A stretch of 64,000 bases of DNA from NCBI GenBank assembly GCA_037179335.1, contig JAKZHN010000016.1, positions 124,001 through 188,000 on the forward strand, read 5' to 3'. Numbering within the stretch: the first letter of the stretch is position 1; each line of letters starts with the position of its first letter. Shown one piece after another: positions 22,047 through 33,500 of the stretch. The notes beneath the pieces are model-generated. The model searched no databases. It was not told the DNA's origin and saw only the letters and a program-made list of their open reading frames with translations. A program made the translations under genes and the position numbers. The DNA comes from Cyclaneusma minus (lineage: Eukaryota > Ascomycota > Leotiomycetes > Marthamycetales > Marthamycetaceae).

Positions 22047-22778
22047 TGCTGTGAGGGGATTTTGTGGAGGTAACGGGTACAGATTCTGTGCTTGTGCTTT
22101 GGAAAAGAAGGTGATGGAAAAATTCGATGGAGCGATGCATCACGATCTCGCACGCATAACGGTCTGTTTGAGAGACAGGAGATACATACACCGTAATCGT
22201 AGGGTTTTTGGCTTCGAAAAAGGTACTTTAGTTGTAATTAATTGGACTCATATATTCACACAATCATCTCGCACTCTATCGTCTTTCGCAAGTCACTCAG
22301 CAATACTTCACTAAGGTACTTCCAGATCCTGCATATCTACTGGAAACCGGAGACATGGCGATGTTCAAAATGCCATTTGCTTGATATCGGTGTCTCAGGA
22401 GGAGTCTCAGGAGGAGTCGATAAGTCTCATATCTCTCGTGGTACTTGGTGGGACCGGACCACGAGTCACCGCATGGACATTGGCGATAATGTGATGGACT
22501 CCAAGAGATCTCCCTGGACGGGTGCCCACCTTGCTGTGGGACATTGGCGATTCTGTCGTTCGGTCGAGATCGTAGCACTGGTAAGAATTGACTGTATGAC
22601 TTGACGGATGCCACCAGTCACTGTATGCAGGCAGAAAGTCCAGACGAGGATCAGATGTCAGTCTGAAGTGACCCAACCTGGTAAATCTTCATGTTCCACG
22701 AAACCGACCATGAGAGATAGGAGCGCATACGTTTTCAAGGTAGTAGTATATCAAGTCTATCGTAACTAGAATGCATAT
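22047..22778. other. Convergent intergenic region
   Basis: Terminator-side sequence of the deacetylase (plus) and the MFS gene (minus). No gene seen; one short direct repeat GTCTCAGGAGGA (22,392-22,415, two copies). Confidence 0.45.
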
Positions 22779-24500
22779 CTAGTGAACACCCAAATTCTCC
22801 CCCTCAGCAACAAACTTCAAATACCTCTCCCGACTCCTAATCCTCCACCCCTTCCCATACCTCACCACCGCCAAAAACGTCAAACACTGCGCCAACCCCG
22901 CAAACGCCGCCACAATAAACGCATTCTGATATCCCATATCCGTAACCCAAGGCGTAACCCCATAGTTCACGGCAAAACTCATCGTATTCCTGATAATAAT
23001 AACCGTCACCATGGCGTCCCCGCTCAAGTCCTTGTAGCTATCTATACAATAGCTCACACTCAATTGGATCCCTATTGAGTTCGTACACGCAATGATGCCC
23101 ATGGCTACGATCAAGCCGAACCAGTGGATATGATGGAATGCACCCACGCCCCAGAGTATTAGGCCGGATGGAATCATGAGCAGCGAGACGGCAAATAGCC
23201 AAAGTCGTTGCTCAGGCTCAACAACTCCTTTGTTGCGCCGTGCGAGCAGAAGCACGATGCGATCGCCGATGTAGCCGGAGTAGAAAGAGCCAATGCCGAC
23301 GCCGATGAGACAGGCGACGTATGAGAGACCGACCATGGAGGAAGCGAAGTTGTAGGGGGATTCGCCGAGGATGAGGGAGGTGGTGGCGTTGAGGACGTTG
23401 AACCAGATTAGATTGGAGCCGTAGGAGAAGCCGGCGTAGGAGATAACGGGGAAGGAGAGGAAGATGAGGGGACGGGTCATCATGCGGAAGAGGTGGAAGG
23501 GACGCTTTTTGTCTTTGAGGGAGAGCTTTTGCCAGTAGGTTTTCGGTTTATAGATCACCTCTCCGGGCTTGGTGCTTTCGCGGGTTTGGGATGCTGCAAT
23601 CTTCTCTGGCTCCGCTTGTGGCGTTTTCTCGATATCTCCTACTTCTCTTTCTTCCTTGGTCCTCTCAGGAGTACCCTGCTTTTCGGTGCCTGTGAGTTCT
23701 TCCCTGGGCGTAGAAGTTCCACTCTCATCCTCAACCATTGCCAACGGCACACGATCATAATTCGTCTCCTCCATGAAAAAGAAACACCACACCAACCCCC
23801 CCGCACAGAAAATCGCACACCAATACATCACCCACTCCCACCCCTGCCCATCATTAATAAACCCCGCCAAAATCGGCGCCAAAAAGTTACTCCCCGACAG
23901 CATAAACGCATACAAACCCATATAAGTCCCCCGTTCATGCTGAAAATAAACATCCGTAATCGAAATCTCGCACAAGCTTTCAATCGGCGCGCCCACGAAT
24001 CCCTGTAATAGTTTCGACCCAATCCACTGCCCATTAGAAGTAGCATGCGGAACCCAGATCATGATACAAAGAGTCGCGAGGAGAGAGAATAGGTAGATGG
24101 GACGTTTGCCGTATTGCAGAGCGAGCGGTTGGAAAATCAAACAGCCCCAGCCGAAGGCAAGGAACATGTAGCCGGTGCCGTCGTTAAGGTCAGCGACGCT
24201 GAGGCCGGTGGAGTCGCTGATGGGCGTTATGACGGAGTAGACGGCGGCGGAGGCGATGCCGACTGTGAGGGTGTAGATGCATTGGGAGGCTGTGGCAAGA
24301 CGTTTGCGGGCTGGTGACCAGTTGAGAGGGTCGTCGGGGTCGGCGGAGGGGGCGGGGACGAGGACGACGTCGTGGTTTTGGGTGCCGGAGGCGTGTTTGG
24401 CGTGGATTGTGCCGGTGAGGTCGACGAGGGTGGTTGTTCCTGGGACGAAGTTTGGGTCGAGGTGGGCGTGGTGATGGGAGAGGGGGGGAGTCTCCGCCAT
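22779..24500 (-). CDS. MFS transporter, DHA1 family (HOL1/polyamine-type)
   Basis: Single exon, 573 aa, starting at ATG 24,500 (context CCGCCATGG on the other strand reads strong); the frame stays open upstream to 24,647 but the MAETPP start gives the usual length. Before the first membrane helix is DPDDPLNWSPARKR, the signature of the fungal DHA1 group that includes HOL1-like and polyamine/multidrug antiporters. Twelve hydrophobic helices are visible, with a long charged central loop (about residues 270-345, rich in Glu, Lys and Thr) between helices 6 and 7. It acts in the plasma membrane or another membrane, probably as a proton-coupled exporter or importer; substrate cannot be read from sequence. 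No introns, and no biosynthetic cluster around it. Confidence 0.9.
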   Translation of the reverse strand: MAETPPLSHHHAHLDPNFVPGTTTLVDLTGTIHAKHASGTQNHDVVLVPAPSADPDDPLNWSPARKRLATASQCIYTLTVGIASAAVYSVITPISDSTGLSVADLNDGTGYMFLAFGWGCLIFQPLALQYGKRPIYLFSLLATLCIMIWVPHATSNGQWIGSKLLQGFVGAPIESLCEISITDVYFQHERGTYMGLYAFMLSGSNFLAPILAGFINDGQGWEWVMYWCAIFCAGGLVWCFFFMEETNYDRVPLAMVEDESGTSTPREELTGTEKQGTPERTKEEREVGDIEKTPQAEPEKIAASQTRESTKPGEVIYKPKTYWQKLSLKDKKRPFHLFRMMTRPLIFLSFPVISYAGFSYGSNLIWFNVLNATTSLILGESPYNFASSMVGLSYVACLIGVGIGSFYSGYIGDRIVLLLARRNKGVVEPEQRLWLFAVSLLMIPSGLILWGVGAFHHIHWFGLIVAMGIIACTNSIGIQLSVSYCIDSYKDLSGDAMVTVIIIRNTMSFAVNYGVTPWVTDMGYQNAFIVAAFAGLAQCLTFLAVVRYGKGWRIRSRERYLKFVAEGENLGVH

Positions 24501-25489
24501 GGTGAGATCGAAAGATGTAGTACAGATTTCAGGTTTCGGGGAGAGGAAATGGCTGGTGAAGCTAGGCAAGTTCGAGTTTATTCTGTGCACATAACGCCAA
24601 TAGATGAGTGATGATAGACTAAGAGGAGATCTCGAAGATAGCCACAAACAATTGTCGACTTGCTCAGAGGAGCTCGAAAAGCAAGAAAGAGGTCAAGCTT
24701 CACATGAAGAAGAGCGTCGTACTTAACTCCTCCCAGCCCAATGCCACCACAGATGCGATAAGGATGTTACGCAACCAAGGTACCATCATATCTCCAATGC
24801 CATACTCCTGCACATCCCCAAAGCTATCCCAGTCTGCGCCGCGCGATTCTGCCCCAGGGTGGGTCTTATCTGGGGAAAATGCACCATGGTCGGATGTATC
24901 TGGAGAGGACATGCAGTTACTCCCGAGCTAAACGCCCGACCTCCTTGATAAGCCGATAAGGAGGAGGAAGCTTTCCCGGAACCCCGCCAGCCACCGTTTG
25001 TAAGTGCATATCAGGTTTCCCATGTCAACGGTGCGATACTTTCTGGACGCCTATCGCTTGAACTTCCCCCGAGTTTTGTGCGGTATCGTTGCCGCGTTGA
25101 AAAACATGGATTATTCCTACGAGAATGAGGTAGGTTGAATGACTCGTACGATCTGGGCCGTGTAACCATGATCGTCCTCCTCAGTTGATAGCGCAAAACC
25201 TTATTCCTAGCAAGGAAATATCAATGGCATAGGTAGGCTGTAGCCTTAAGCCGACACAAGTTTCGAGAGCAGAAACGACAAAACATGTGATCGTCCCATT
25301 CGATGTCCCAAATCATCTCCGACATCAGCAGACAACACTCCCTAGCAAGTTCATTCAATCGTGTCCCTTCAGGCACCATACAGGCTTGATGTGAAACGAA
25401 AACCACGGTTGGAACAGTACAGTAGCAGAGAGCCATCCACCTAGCACCGATAATCAGACGCGAACGCCCAAGCTCATAACTCGGAAAAG
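24501..25489. other. Intergenic between MFS and HET genes
   Basis: Upstream of the MFS gene and downstream of the HET gene (both minus strand). Short open frames on both strands show no recognisable content. Confidence 0.4.
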
Positions 25490-27640
25490 TCAGACCAGTG
25501 CTATCTCCTCCAAGTCTTTGGCTTCTATGCCAACTTCACTTGTGTGCTTCTTCCACAACTTCCCATCCATCAGACCTGGCAAGAACGTAGGCCCAATGAC
25601 CTCGTATTTCAAGTCCTCGACCTTCCGCAGTATCATCGCCAATGGAACTCCGGATATCAGAGCCACAGTGTCGTCCACTCGTGCGTCCTCTGGAGCTGCT
25701 CCATAGCCATTGTGTTTTCCCCAGTACCGCACCATGATCATCTGCTTGGCTGCAAACGGTCGAAGTTTAAGGATCAGCTTGATTCTGCGGACGATTGTGA
25801 GAGGATGCACAATCATCGGATGTCGGATAAATTCCAGAAATTGCTCTCTGTACTCCGCCTCCTCAAACCCGCGAGTAGCCACGGAATACGAAGACAGTAG
25901 AAGCTCATCCAGTTGTAAACCCTCTACATGACCAAAGCGTTCGGAGGCCCAGACAATCGGGCCGATTGGTAGCCAGTGTACTAGGAGGCTTTTATGGTCC
26001 TCGGAGAATCGGTAAATGGACCGTGACTTCGCAGCAGCACCACGATACTTCTCGACGACTAGGGATCGATCAAACTGATATAAACCGGCAAGCCAGGGCC
26101 CAGAATTTTTCTTCCAATTGGCATTCCATGACGGCGAGCTCTTGTAACTTTGTTTTGCATCGTCCAAGGGTAATGAATAATCTGTAAAAAGAAGGGTATC
26201 CAACGAGTCCGTATATTCGATTAAGTCGACCGTGAGCTTGTGGTACAAAGTATTCAAGCTTTCGGAGTATTCGATAGTCGTGGCAGCCTGAGCTCTGGTG
26301 CCTTTTGTAATACCGAGTAGCCCGAAATATTTGTCTTCTGAGCGCCCGGTAGTTCGGCTGCAAATGTCCAGTAAAAGTTTTTGCCTGGTTTTGTGAGGAA
26401 AATCGAGATCGAACGGAAAAGTTTTGTACGCTCGCCATTTGAATGCGAACGCCACCGCAGCACCAAACAAAAATCCAAAAACCGCTAAAACAGTGGGGCC
26501 GTGCGCAAGCATAGGAACAAAGATGGCGGCGGCCCAAAAGAGGAGAATGGGACACATCCAGACAACCCGAGCAATACCATGGCCTCGTTTCAAACAGGGT
26601 TTGTATGAGTGCCAATCGGTCAAAAAGGACTGACGGTCGTTCCATCTCTGCTGACCCTGAAGCCAAAAACTTGACAGCTGCCGCCACCGATGAACAGATT
26701 GTGGAAAGACGAGCCGGAAGAATTCCCCCGAAATACTAAACTCATAACTTATGAATTTCAAAAAATTGACGATATAAAACCACTGGACAGATTTCTCACC
26801 GCAAACTACGAATGAGTTTGTGGACAAAACAGCTTCATGCAGAGTCCACGATCGATTGATCCAGACGCGGCTGAAAATATCGTCCAGTCCCTCAAAATGT
26901 GGTTCCCAGCACCATGTCCAGTATCGCAGGGCGAGGTACAGAGCCAGCTGCAGGGATAGCGCCCAGCCAGTGCTGTACCATGGGCCCAGGAAGGTGAATG
27001 GCAAAGCCCCTCTTCCCAGAAAATCCATAGCTTTGTCTGTCTTTCTGTTTCCTTTGCCAAGCCAGAAGTATGCCACGTGCGCGCTAGAGTAAATCGAGCC
27101 CATCAACGGTATCTGCATCTCTTTTTCATCCTTGGCAGCTTGGTCGTTCTCCTTCTGATTGATACATATCGCATCGACCCAAATCGTCATCGGACCGTAT
27201 ATCTTTCGCAGGTGTTGCAGAGCATCGACACAATTCTTGCGAATGGGGATATCGCTGCTGATCCGAGTACCATCGGGTCCGTTTGCCGAGACCTGTATGA
27301 AACCATCGCCTTTGTCTCCCCAGCACCACGAAAGAACTCGGAACGGTGGCGCGTCTAATACGTCGACAACTTCGAGGTGGCCTTTTAGAGGATCTTTCGG
27401 GTTTGGCGAGTCGCTCAGGCTCAGTACTCGGATTGAGGTCGGCGTGCTCAGTTGAAGAGCCGGCAGCTGGTAAATTTCGTGAGGATCTTCAAGGTGTTCA
27501 GGTGTTCGGAGGAGGTCTTGAGAACTAGCCGGCTGGCTGTGCATTTCATGAGCATCTTCAGAGGCAGGTGTTGACTGAAGCTTTTGTTGAGAGTCGTCAC
27601 GCTGCGCAGGCGCAGAGACAGAAGCGGTTGGCAGACTCAT
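25490..27640 (-). CDS. HET-domain (heterokaryon incompatibility) protein with membrane segments
   Basis: Single exon, 716 aa, ATG at 27,640. The N-terminus (1-60) is a low-complexity Ser/Gln/Pro region. The HET domain covers about 98-275, with the landmarks SWCWGD (104-109), WVDAICINQKENDQ (154-167) and RVWINRSWTLHEAV (258-271), equivalents of the SYxWG, WIDAxCINQxD and RxWxxQE motifs. After it come a post-HET helical region, two strongly hydrophobic helices at about 354-378 and 381-400, the family KYFGLLGI motif (437-444), PSWNANW (503-509) and the C-terminal PTFLPGLMDGKLW. HET proteins trigger cell death after fusion of incompatible hyphae, or are proposed to act in innate defence. The hydrophobic pair suggests membrane association, which is inference. 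Confidence 0.9.
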   Translation of the reverse strand: MSLPTASVSAPAQRDDSQQKLQSTPASEDAHEMHSQPASSQDLLRTPEHLEDPHEIYQLPALQLSTPTSIRVLSLSDSPNPKDPLKGHLEVVDVLDAPPFRVLSWCWGDKGDGFIQVSANGPDGTRISSDIPIRKNCVDALQHLRKIYGPMTIWVDAICINQKENDQAAKDEKEMQIPLMGSIYSSAHVAYFWLGKGNRKTDKAMDFLGRGALPFTFLGPWYSTGWALSLQLALYLALRYWTWCWEPHFEGLDDIFSRVWINRSWTLHEAVLSTNSFVVCGEKSVQWFYIVNFLKFISYEFSISGEFFRLVFPQSVHRWRQLSSFWLQGQQRWNDRQSFLTDWHSYKPCLKRGHGIARVVWMCPILLFWAAAIFVPMLAHGPTVLAVFGFLFGAAVAFAFKWRAYKTFPFDLDFPHKTRQKLLLDICSRTTGRSEDKYFGLLGITKGTRAQAATTIEYSESLNTLYHKLTVDLIEYTDSLDTLLFTDYSLPLDDAKQSYKSSPSWNANWKKNSGPWLAGLYQFDRSLVVEKYRGAAAKSRSIYRFSEDHKSLLVHWLPIGPIVWASERFGHVEGLQLDELLLSSYSVATRGFEEAEYREQFLEFIRHPMIVHPLTIVRRIKLILKLRPFAAKQMIMVRYWGKHNGYGAAPEDARVDDTVALISGVPLAMILRKVEDLKYEVIGPTFLPGLMDGKLWKKHTSEVGIEAKDLEEIALV

Positions 27641-28701
27641 GGTGTGTTTTATGAAGGGGTTGAGGTGGGGAAAAAGATATGAACAGGAAATTGTAAGGAG
27701 CGCGGTGATTCTCAGAACTAGGGATCCCAGGAATCAGGATAGCCGGGAGAGAATATATCCGAGGAAGGGAATTTGTAGACCCAGTACTCTTCGAACTCGC
27801 TGTCACTCGACAGGAGTTTCAAGATCTCTTCAGGCCCCATTCTGGGCCACAGCCTTGCCAAAAGATACCCCAAGGTGGCAATGGAGGCCGTCATTTAGGC
27901 CGGGAGTGCCATCCCGTGATGCTCCCATGAAACAAAACCGTAACCAGAAGAAGACACTCCGACACGAGTTCATGGTGTAGAAGTTCATGGTGTAGATGCC
28001 TGAACAAGGAGGTGGGCAGGAGAAAGAATGGCCGTTGTTCACCAAGAAATATTGACCGACAGTTGAAGGGTGGCTTGTCTAGCCGCCCCGTCGTGGGCGA
28101 CCGGCGCGGCGGCTGATAGTACACACCTATCACAAGCTACGTATAAACGCTGCGCGACTCGTCAGCAGCAGAACATAGAAGGGGTGTGTGAGAGAAGAAA
28201 CCGCCCCGGGTTGTGAGTTAGAACGAAACGTCGACTGTTCAGATGTTGCAAGAATCAGTAGAGGAAGAAGACAACGCAAGAGCGAGCCAGAAAATTGGAG
28301 AGGAGAACCTTACGCTGACTAAGCTAAGCTGAGCCAAACCGCCAGCCAGCCCAATCGACAGCAACAACCCGAACCTAACACTGCAGAAAAAAATGGACGA
28401 TTCTAACTAATATTGCGAATTATAACCCCTAATTTTAGATTCTACCATTGCGATTTTTTTATGTTATCGGTAATTTGAATTTCTTCCTTTGCACTGGTGT
28501 TGAGCCGGTGGCGGAAGGCAGAGATGGGGCAGGGGGGCGGGAGCCAGCCAGAGAGCAGGAGCCGGAGAAGGAGCAAGCTGCGGAGACAAGAGCTTTTCTG
28601 GTGAAGGAGATAGTAGGTTCGGGGAATCGGTGAAGTGATGCGGCCAGTCGGTAGTTGGCTTCGATCAGCCGGGTGTTGAAGTTTAGGAATATCCAGTCAA
28701 C
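27641..28701. other. Intergenic upstream of HET gene
   Basis: This region holds the HET promoter side and the 3' flank of the zinc-finger gene. It contains repeat copy 28,297-28,388, shared with 29,911-30,020, and a short direct repeat (GTAGAAGTTCATGGT, near 27,970-28,000). An AT-rich patch lies at 28,385-28,490. No supported gene. Confidence 0.45.
28297..28388. repeat. Duplicated upstream segment, copy 1
   Basis: Aligns by eye with 29,911-30,020 over about 90-110 bp. Shared blocks are CGCTGACTAAG, GCCAGCCCAATCGA and ACACTGCA in the same order and orientation, with an indel between the first two. It lies about 660-750 bp upstream of the HET start. Confidence 0.6.
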
Positions 28702-29736
28702 CTAGCTTCTGGCACATTGCCTTTGGTATCGCGCAGGTGCAATCTTCGGGCGTGGCAGTTCAGCTTTAATCGGAAGACCTGGGGCGCTACCACTGGCAAT
28801 AATGTGGAATTCCTGGTGGACATTCTTTTGATGCTCCCTGCACCTCGCTAAATGCGCTGCCTGGTAAGGGCAAAAATTGCATTGAAAGCGCATGGGTCTC
28901 GGCGAGTGCACGTTGTTGAGATGACGATTAAGCATGTATTGCGAGGACCAACCTTTTTCGTGGTACGCGCATTTGCTATAAGGGCATGTAAAATTGCGCA
29001 TATGTTCTTTTCGATGGTCGTTAAGGTCCTTAAGCTGTGTATATTTTTTGTTGCAGCCTAGAATATCGCACTGTTTTAGGGGGGAGGCCACTGTAATAAG
29101 TAATGGCTGCCAGTCGAACGCGCCAGTAATATGAGTGGTTTGGTGTTGTTCAAGGTCGCAGAGCTGCTTAAACCCTTTGGCGCAGCCAGGAACGTCGCAT
29201 TGCCAGAGGCCGGCCTTTGTAATAGAAACGGGCTGCCACTGAAGCCTGCGAGTGTGAGTAGTGTCTTGATGACGGCGGAGATCCCAAGACCCTTTGAACC
29301 GTTTGTCGCAGCCAGGAGCATCGCATTGCTTAAGGGCGGGCTTCGTAACAGAGACTGGCCGCTCCGAGTCGTTCCCGGCCATGGACGGCGCAGCGGGCTC
29401 GTGATTCTTCATCTCGCTCAGCGACTGGTCGCGGCTAGTCCTTGAGCGCGTAGCGGGTTCGTCGTTCTCGTTCTCGTTCTCGACCTCGAGCTCGGTCGGC
29501 AACCGCTTCCCATAAGACCACGGGGCTCTCGGTTTCACGGCTGGACGGATTTTCTTCAGCATATCTAGGTCTATTGGATTTCTCGTCTTTCCATGAATGG
29601 GGTTTGGTTGAAGGGTTTCTAAGAGAAAAGCCGTTAGCTAAAACATGTCAATTGCCATTCTAAAATCCAAGAAACACTTACCTGGCCCGCCGGTAATAGA
29701 AGGGATTCTTTCGACATATGAAATTCGAGGCAGCAT
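28702..29736 (-). CDS. C2H2 zinc-finger protein
   Basis: Two exons, 29,682-29,736 and 28,702-29,618, 323 aa. The intron 29,619-29,681 has donor GTAAGT, branch GCTAAC and acceptor TCTTAG. An ATG at 29,562 gives a shorter 286-aa protein, but the spliced upstream exon extends the frame cleanly, so 29,736 is preferred. Residues about 135-290 hold five C2H2-type fingers. The first three share a repeated design: a linker such as WQPVSITKAGL, then QCDVPGCxKxF, then H-x3-4-H, suggesting internal duplication. The fourth (CPYSKCAYHEKG...H-x4-H) and fifth (CNFCPYQ...H-x4-H) differ. The acidic and Arg-rich N-terminus could be regulatory. It is likely a DNA-binding nuclear regulator; target unknown. Confidence 0.88.
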
Positions 29737-30568
29737 TTTGAGCAAACGGCGGGCACCTCCCGTGCTCACGGTGTGAATGTTATCGTGGTGACGGTCTGCT
29801 CGCAGAATTGGTTCCGCCCGGCTCTCCTAAACTTGTGAATGTTGCTGAACGCCCAAGTACGCTGTGCAAAGACACTGGAAAGAGTGGATGGCTAACATGA
29901 AATCGAGGATGGGAGAGCGGAAGTACCGCTGACTAAGTCGAGCTAGGCCCCCAACCCAGTACATGTAGCCAGCCCAATCGAGAAGAACAGCAGCCCGCCC
30001 CCTCATGACACTGCAATTGAAATTGCTAAATGACTGTTTGCGTCGAAAAGCAAACTAACCATTGGAGAGAACCCATGTTGACCGCGGTCGGTGAGATTCC
30101 GATTCAGGACTGCAACTAATTAGTACTTGCAATTGACACGAACTTGAAGGAATTTGGAAATCTAATCCCCAAGTATACTCGAGGAGCAAAGAATACTTTT
30201 GATAGTATTGGTATCATATATGGCTCAAAGTTCAGAAAGCCACCATGTACCCATTCCCGATATGCATTCCAAAACTCCGCCTCGAAGGCTTTCATCAAGG
30301 ATCGTGATTCGTCACCTCAACAGGAAAAGACTGTCGAGATATCTCGTATATACAAACCGTCTCAAGTCCTTTCTGCATCACACTCTGCTCTTCTCTTCTA
30401 GTAAAGACAAGCTGTCTCTACTCTAATGCTCCCAAACTCCGTATGCATCAAAGAGTCGCGTGCGTCAAAGACGTCAATCGTTGTCCAGAACCGTCAAGTG
30501 ATTGCTCCAGGCTTTCCTTGTCGGTGCGAGAACACAGTCAATCAGCTTCAGCCACTTCAAACATCCCC
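29737..30568. other. Intergenic upstream of zinc-finger gene
   Basis: Promoter side of the zinc-finger gene and 3' flank of the ATPase gene. It contains repeat copy 29,911-30,020. Open frames around 30,116-30,426 lack ATG starts or codon bias. Confidence 0.45.
29911..30020. repeat. Duplicated upstream segment, copy 2
   Basis: Partner of 28,297-28,388. This copy carries an extra block of about 15-20 bp between the CTGACTAAG and GCCAGCCCAATCGA anchors. It lies about 175-285 bp upstream of the zinc-finger start. Confidence 0.6.
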
Positions 30569-33500
30569 TTACCAAGCCCATTTCGCCGCCCACCCCTTCG
30601 GGTACCTCCTCACACAATACTTCCTCGCCTCATCCAACCCCAAAAGCGCCAACCCAAAAGCCATCGGCAACAACCAATGATACCACGGAATCGGCGTCGA
30701 GTTGATCGCACTCGCCAACCCCGGAATATACAACATAATAAACGCCACCGCCAACCCAAAAAGTATCGCCGGGAACAGCCACAAATTCTGCGTCATTTCG
30801 TTGAAAGCCGGCGGCTGCTGAAAGATACTCAATCTCCGCGTTCTCGTCGCCATCAAGTTGAACCACTGCATAACCACCAAGTTGACGAAATATATGGACG
30901 AGGCTTCGTTGAGGACTTGGGCTACGTGGGCAGGGTCGTAGGAGGCGGGATACTCGCCATAGCCGAGCCAGAGGACGGAGAACCGAACGCCTTTTTGCTC
31001 TGCATACCAATATGCCATTGCGAACGAACACAGCGTCTCCTGTAGTCCCAAGAACAAATACGCATGCACGAGCAACTTCCAATCCACCAACTTATCCTTC
31101 TTCGGATTCCTCGGCCGTCTCAACAACACATCAGCTTCCGGCTTCTCATAAGCCAGCGCCGTAGCAGCTGCACAATCCGTGAGACAACAAATCATAATCA
31201 TCAAGAAACTTGACAAGATTTGTGGTAAGCCGAGGACGACGGATGTCATGATGGGCCAGAATTCGGAAAATGTACCGGCGGGAAGAAGGTAGATGATGGT
31301 TTTCTTGAGGTTGTCGAAGACGACGCGGCCGTATTTGACGGCTTCGACGATGGCGCCGAAGGAGTCGAGGAGTACCATGTCGGCGGCTTCGATGGCGATG
31401 TCGGAGCCGGAGCCGAGCGCTATGCCAATGTCTGCTGCTTTGAGCGATGGAGCGTCGTTTACGCCATCGCCGGTCATGCCGACTACGTTTTCACGCTTCT
31501 GGAATTCTTTGACGATGCGGAGCTTTTGCTCGGGGGTAGTGCGGGCGAAGACGATTTCGTCGTAAGCGCAGAGCTGGTCCCATTGGTTGTCGTTGAGCGT
31601 GATGAGTTCGGGACCACTGAGCGAGATCGATTTCGCGGGGCTGTCGCTGATGCCTACTTCGATGTCTTTTTCTTTGCCGGAGTAGTCGAAGGCGGGGGTT
31701 TCGCTGTGGGAGGACTTTGAGATGTTGTGGAAGCGGGATAGTGAGCTGATGTCGTGGACCATGGAGGCGGAATTGCTGATGATGCCGCAGTCGATAGCGA
31801 TGGCTTGTGCGGTGAGCTTGAAGTCGCCGGTTACCATGAAGATGCGGATACCGGCGCGGCGAAGAATGCGGACTACCTCGGGGATTTCGTCACGGGGAGG
31901 GTCGACGATGCCGACTAGACCGACCAAAGTCAGGCCTTCACGTGCCTGTGCTGTAACATCGGCTTCGAAGCTGTTGTCTGCGGGTGAATGGGTGGCTTGG
32001 TGTTTAGGAAGAATCTTTCTGGCCATGAGGATGACACGCTTGCCTTGGCTGGACCAGTAATTCTTGACTTCTTCGATGGCGGTCTTGGTTTTGCTATCCA
32101 GAACAGCGACATGTCCTTCGGGGGTGACATAGTGCGAGCATCTCTCGATGAGAATATCAGGGGCGCCTTTGATGGTGAGGAGTAGATCCATTTCCTGCCA
32201 GGCAGTGGCTTCTTCGGGAGAGAGGGCCACTTCGAGACCAGCTTGCTCGGACAAGTCGAATGTTCGAATCATGAATTTGTTCTTGCTATTGAAGGCGAGT
32301 TCGAATGTTCTCTTCCAAAGCAAGGACAGTTCCTTGACAGGTGCTAGGGATTCCGAGAAACGAAGCACAGCTTGATCCGTGGCATCACCAGCAATCTTTC
32401 GCTCGGCCAGGGGTAGGTGACTTGTTGCTGCATCGAACTCTCCAGCATTGCAGAGACCAGACAGAGATCGAAGTTGAGAAATCGCGTTGTGCTTGCCCCC
32501 GTTGGCCATGAACGCGCCCGCAGCAGCCGGAGCCATCTTCTTACTAGCAACAGCACATTCAGTGACGAACATCTGATTCTTGGTGAGAGTTCCGGTCTTG
32601 TCTGAGCAAATGACGGAGACCGAACCAAGTGTCTCAACCGTCTTGAGAGATTTGCAAAGGACTTGGTTCTTCTTCATTATGCCGGCTGTGATAGTCAAGC
32701 TTGCAGTGAGAGCAATCGGAAGCCCCTCAGGGATGAACGCCACTGCAACCGTCACAATGTCGATTATCAAACCACCGACAGTGATCCAGTTGGGATGATC
32801 GTTGCGAAGCCAGGCAGACCAACAGACGATGACAATGATGTTCATGAACAACATCAGCGAACAGATGATGATGATGAAACGGAGGATTTCCTTCTGCAGG
32901 AGTGACAAGCCAGACTTCGGAGAGCTCGTAAGCTTTGCAATCTTTCCGAAAACAGTCTTATCGCCAGTGCTGACACAGACACCCAGAGCACTACCAGTCA
33001 CACAGTGCGTTCCTTGCATACCGATACACTGAGTCTCAAGGTAGTTGGTATCGGTCGAGTCGACAGCGCCAGCAATAGGCTGCGACTCTCCAGTCAGAAT
33101 CGATCTGTCGAATTTGGCATCCGAAGAAACTTCCACGAAACGGACGTCAGCAGGCAGCTTGTTGCCAGACTTGATGTACAAGATATCGCCTGGAACAATT
33201 TCTGTAGCCAGAAGCTCGACTCGAGCACCATCTCGGAGGGCAAAGCAGCCGTCTGGAAGCATGCCAGTGATTGAGGCCATGGTCTGAGAAGATGACCAGT
33301 CTTGCCAGGCGTTGAAAAGTGCTTGAATAAGAAAAACCGCGAACAGGACGATTGCAAGAGCCAGATTAGCAATCTGAGGATCCGGCTCGCCGAGGGGCTT
33401 GTACGTGATTGTGACGAGGATACCACCGATCAGGAGAACGGAACCGAAACCGCCAAAGAGATAGCCAAAAACTCTACTAGCAAGATCGCTGGGCGGTTTT

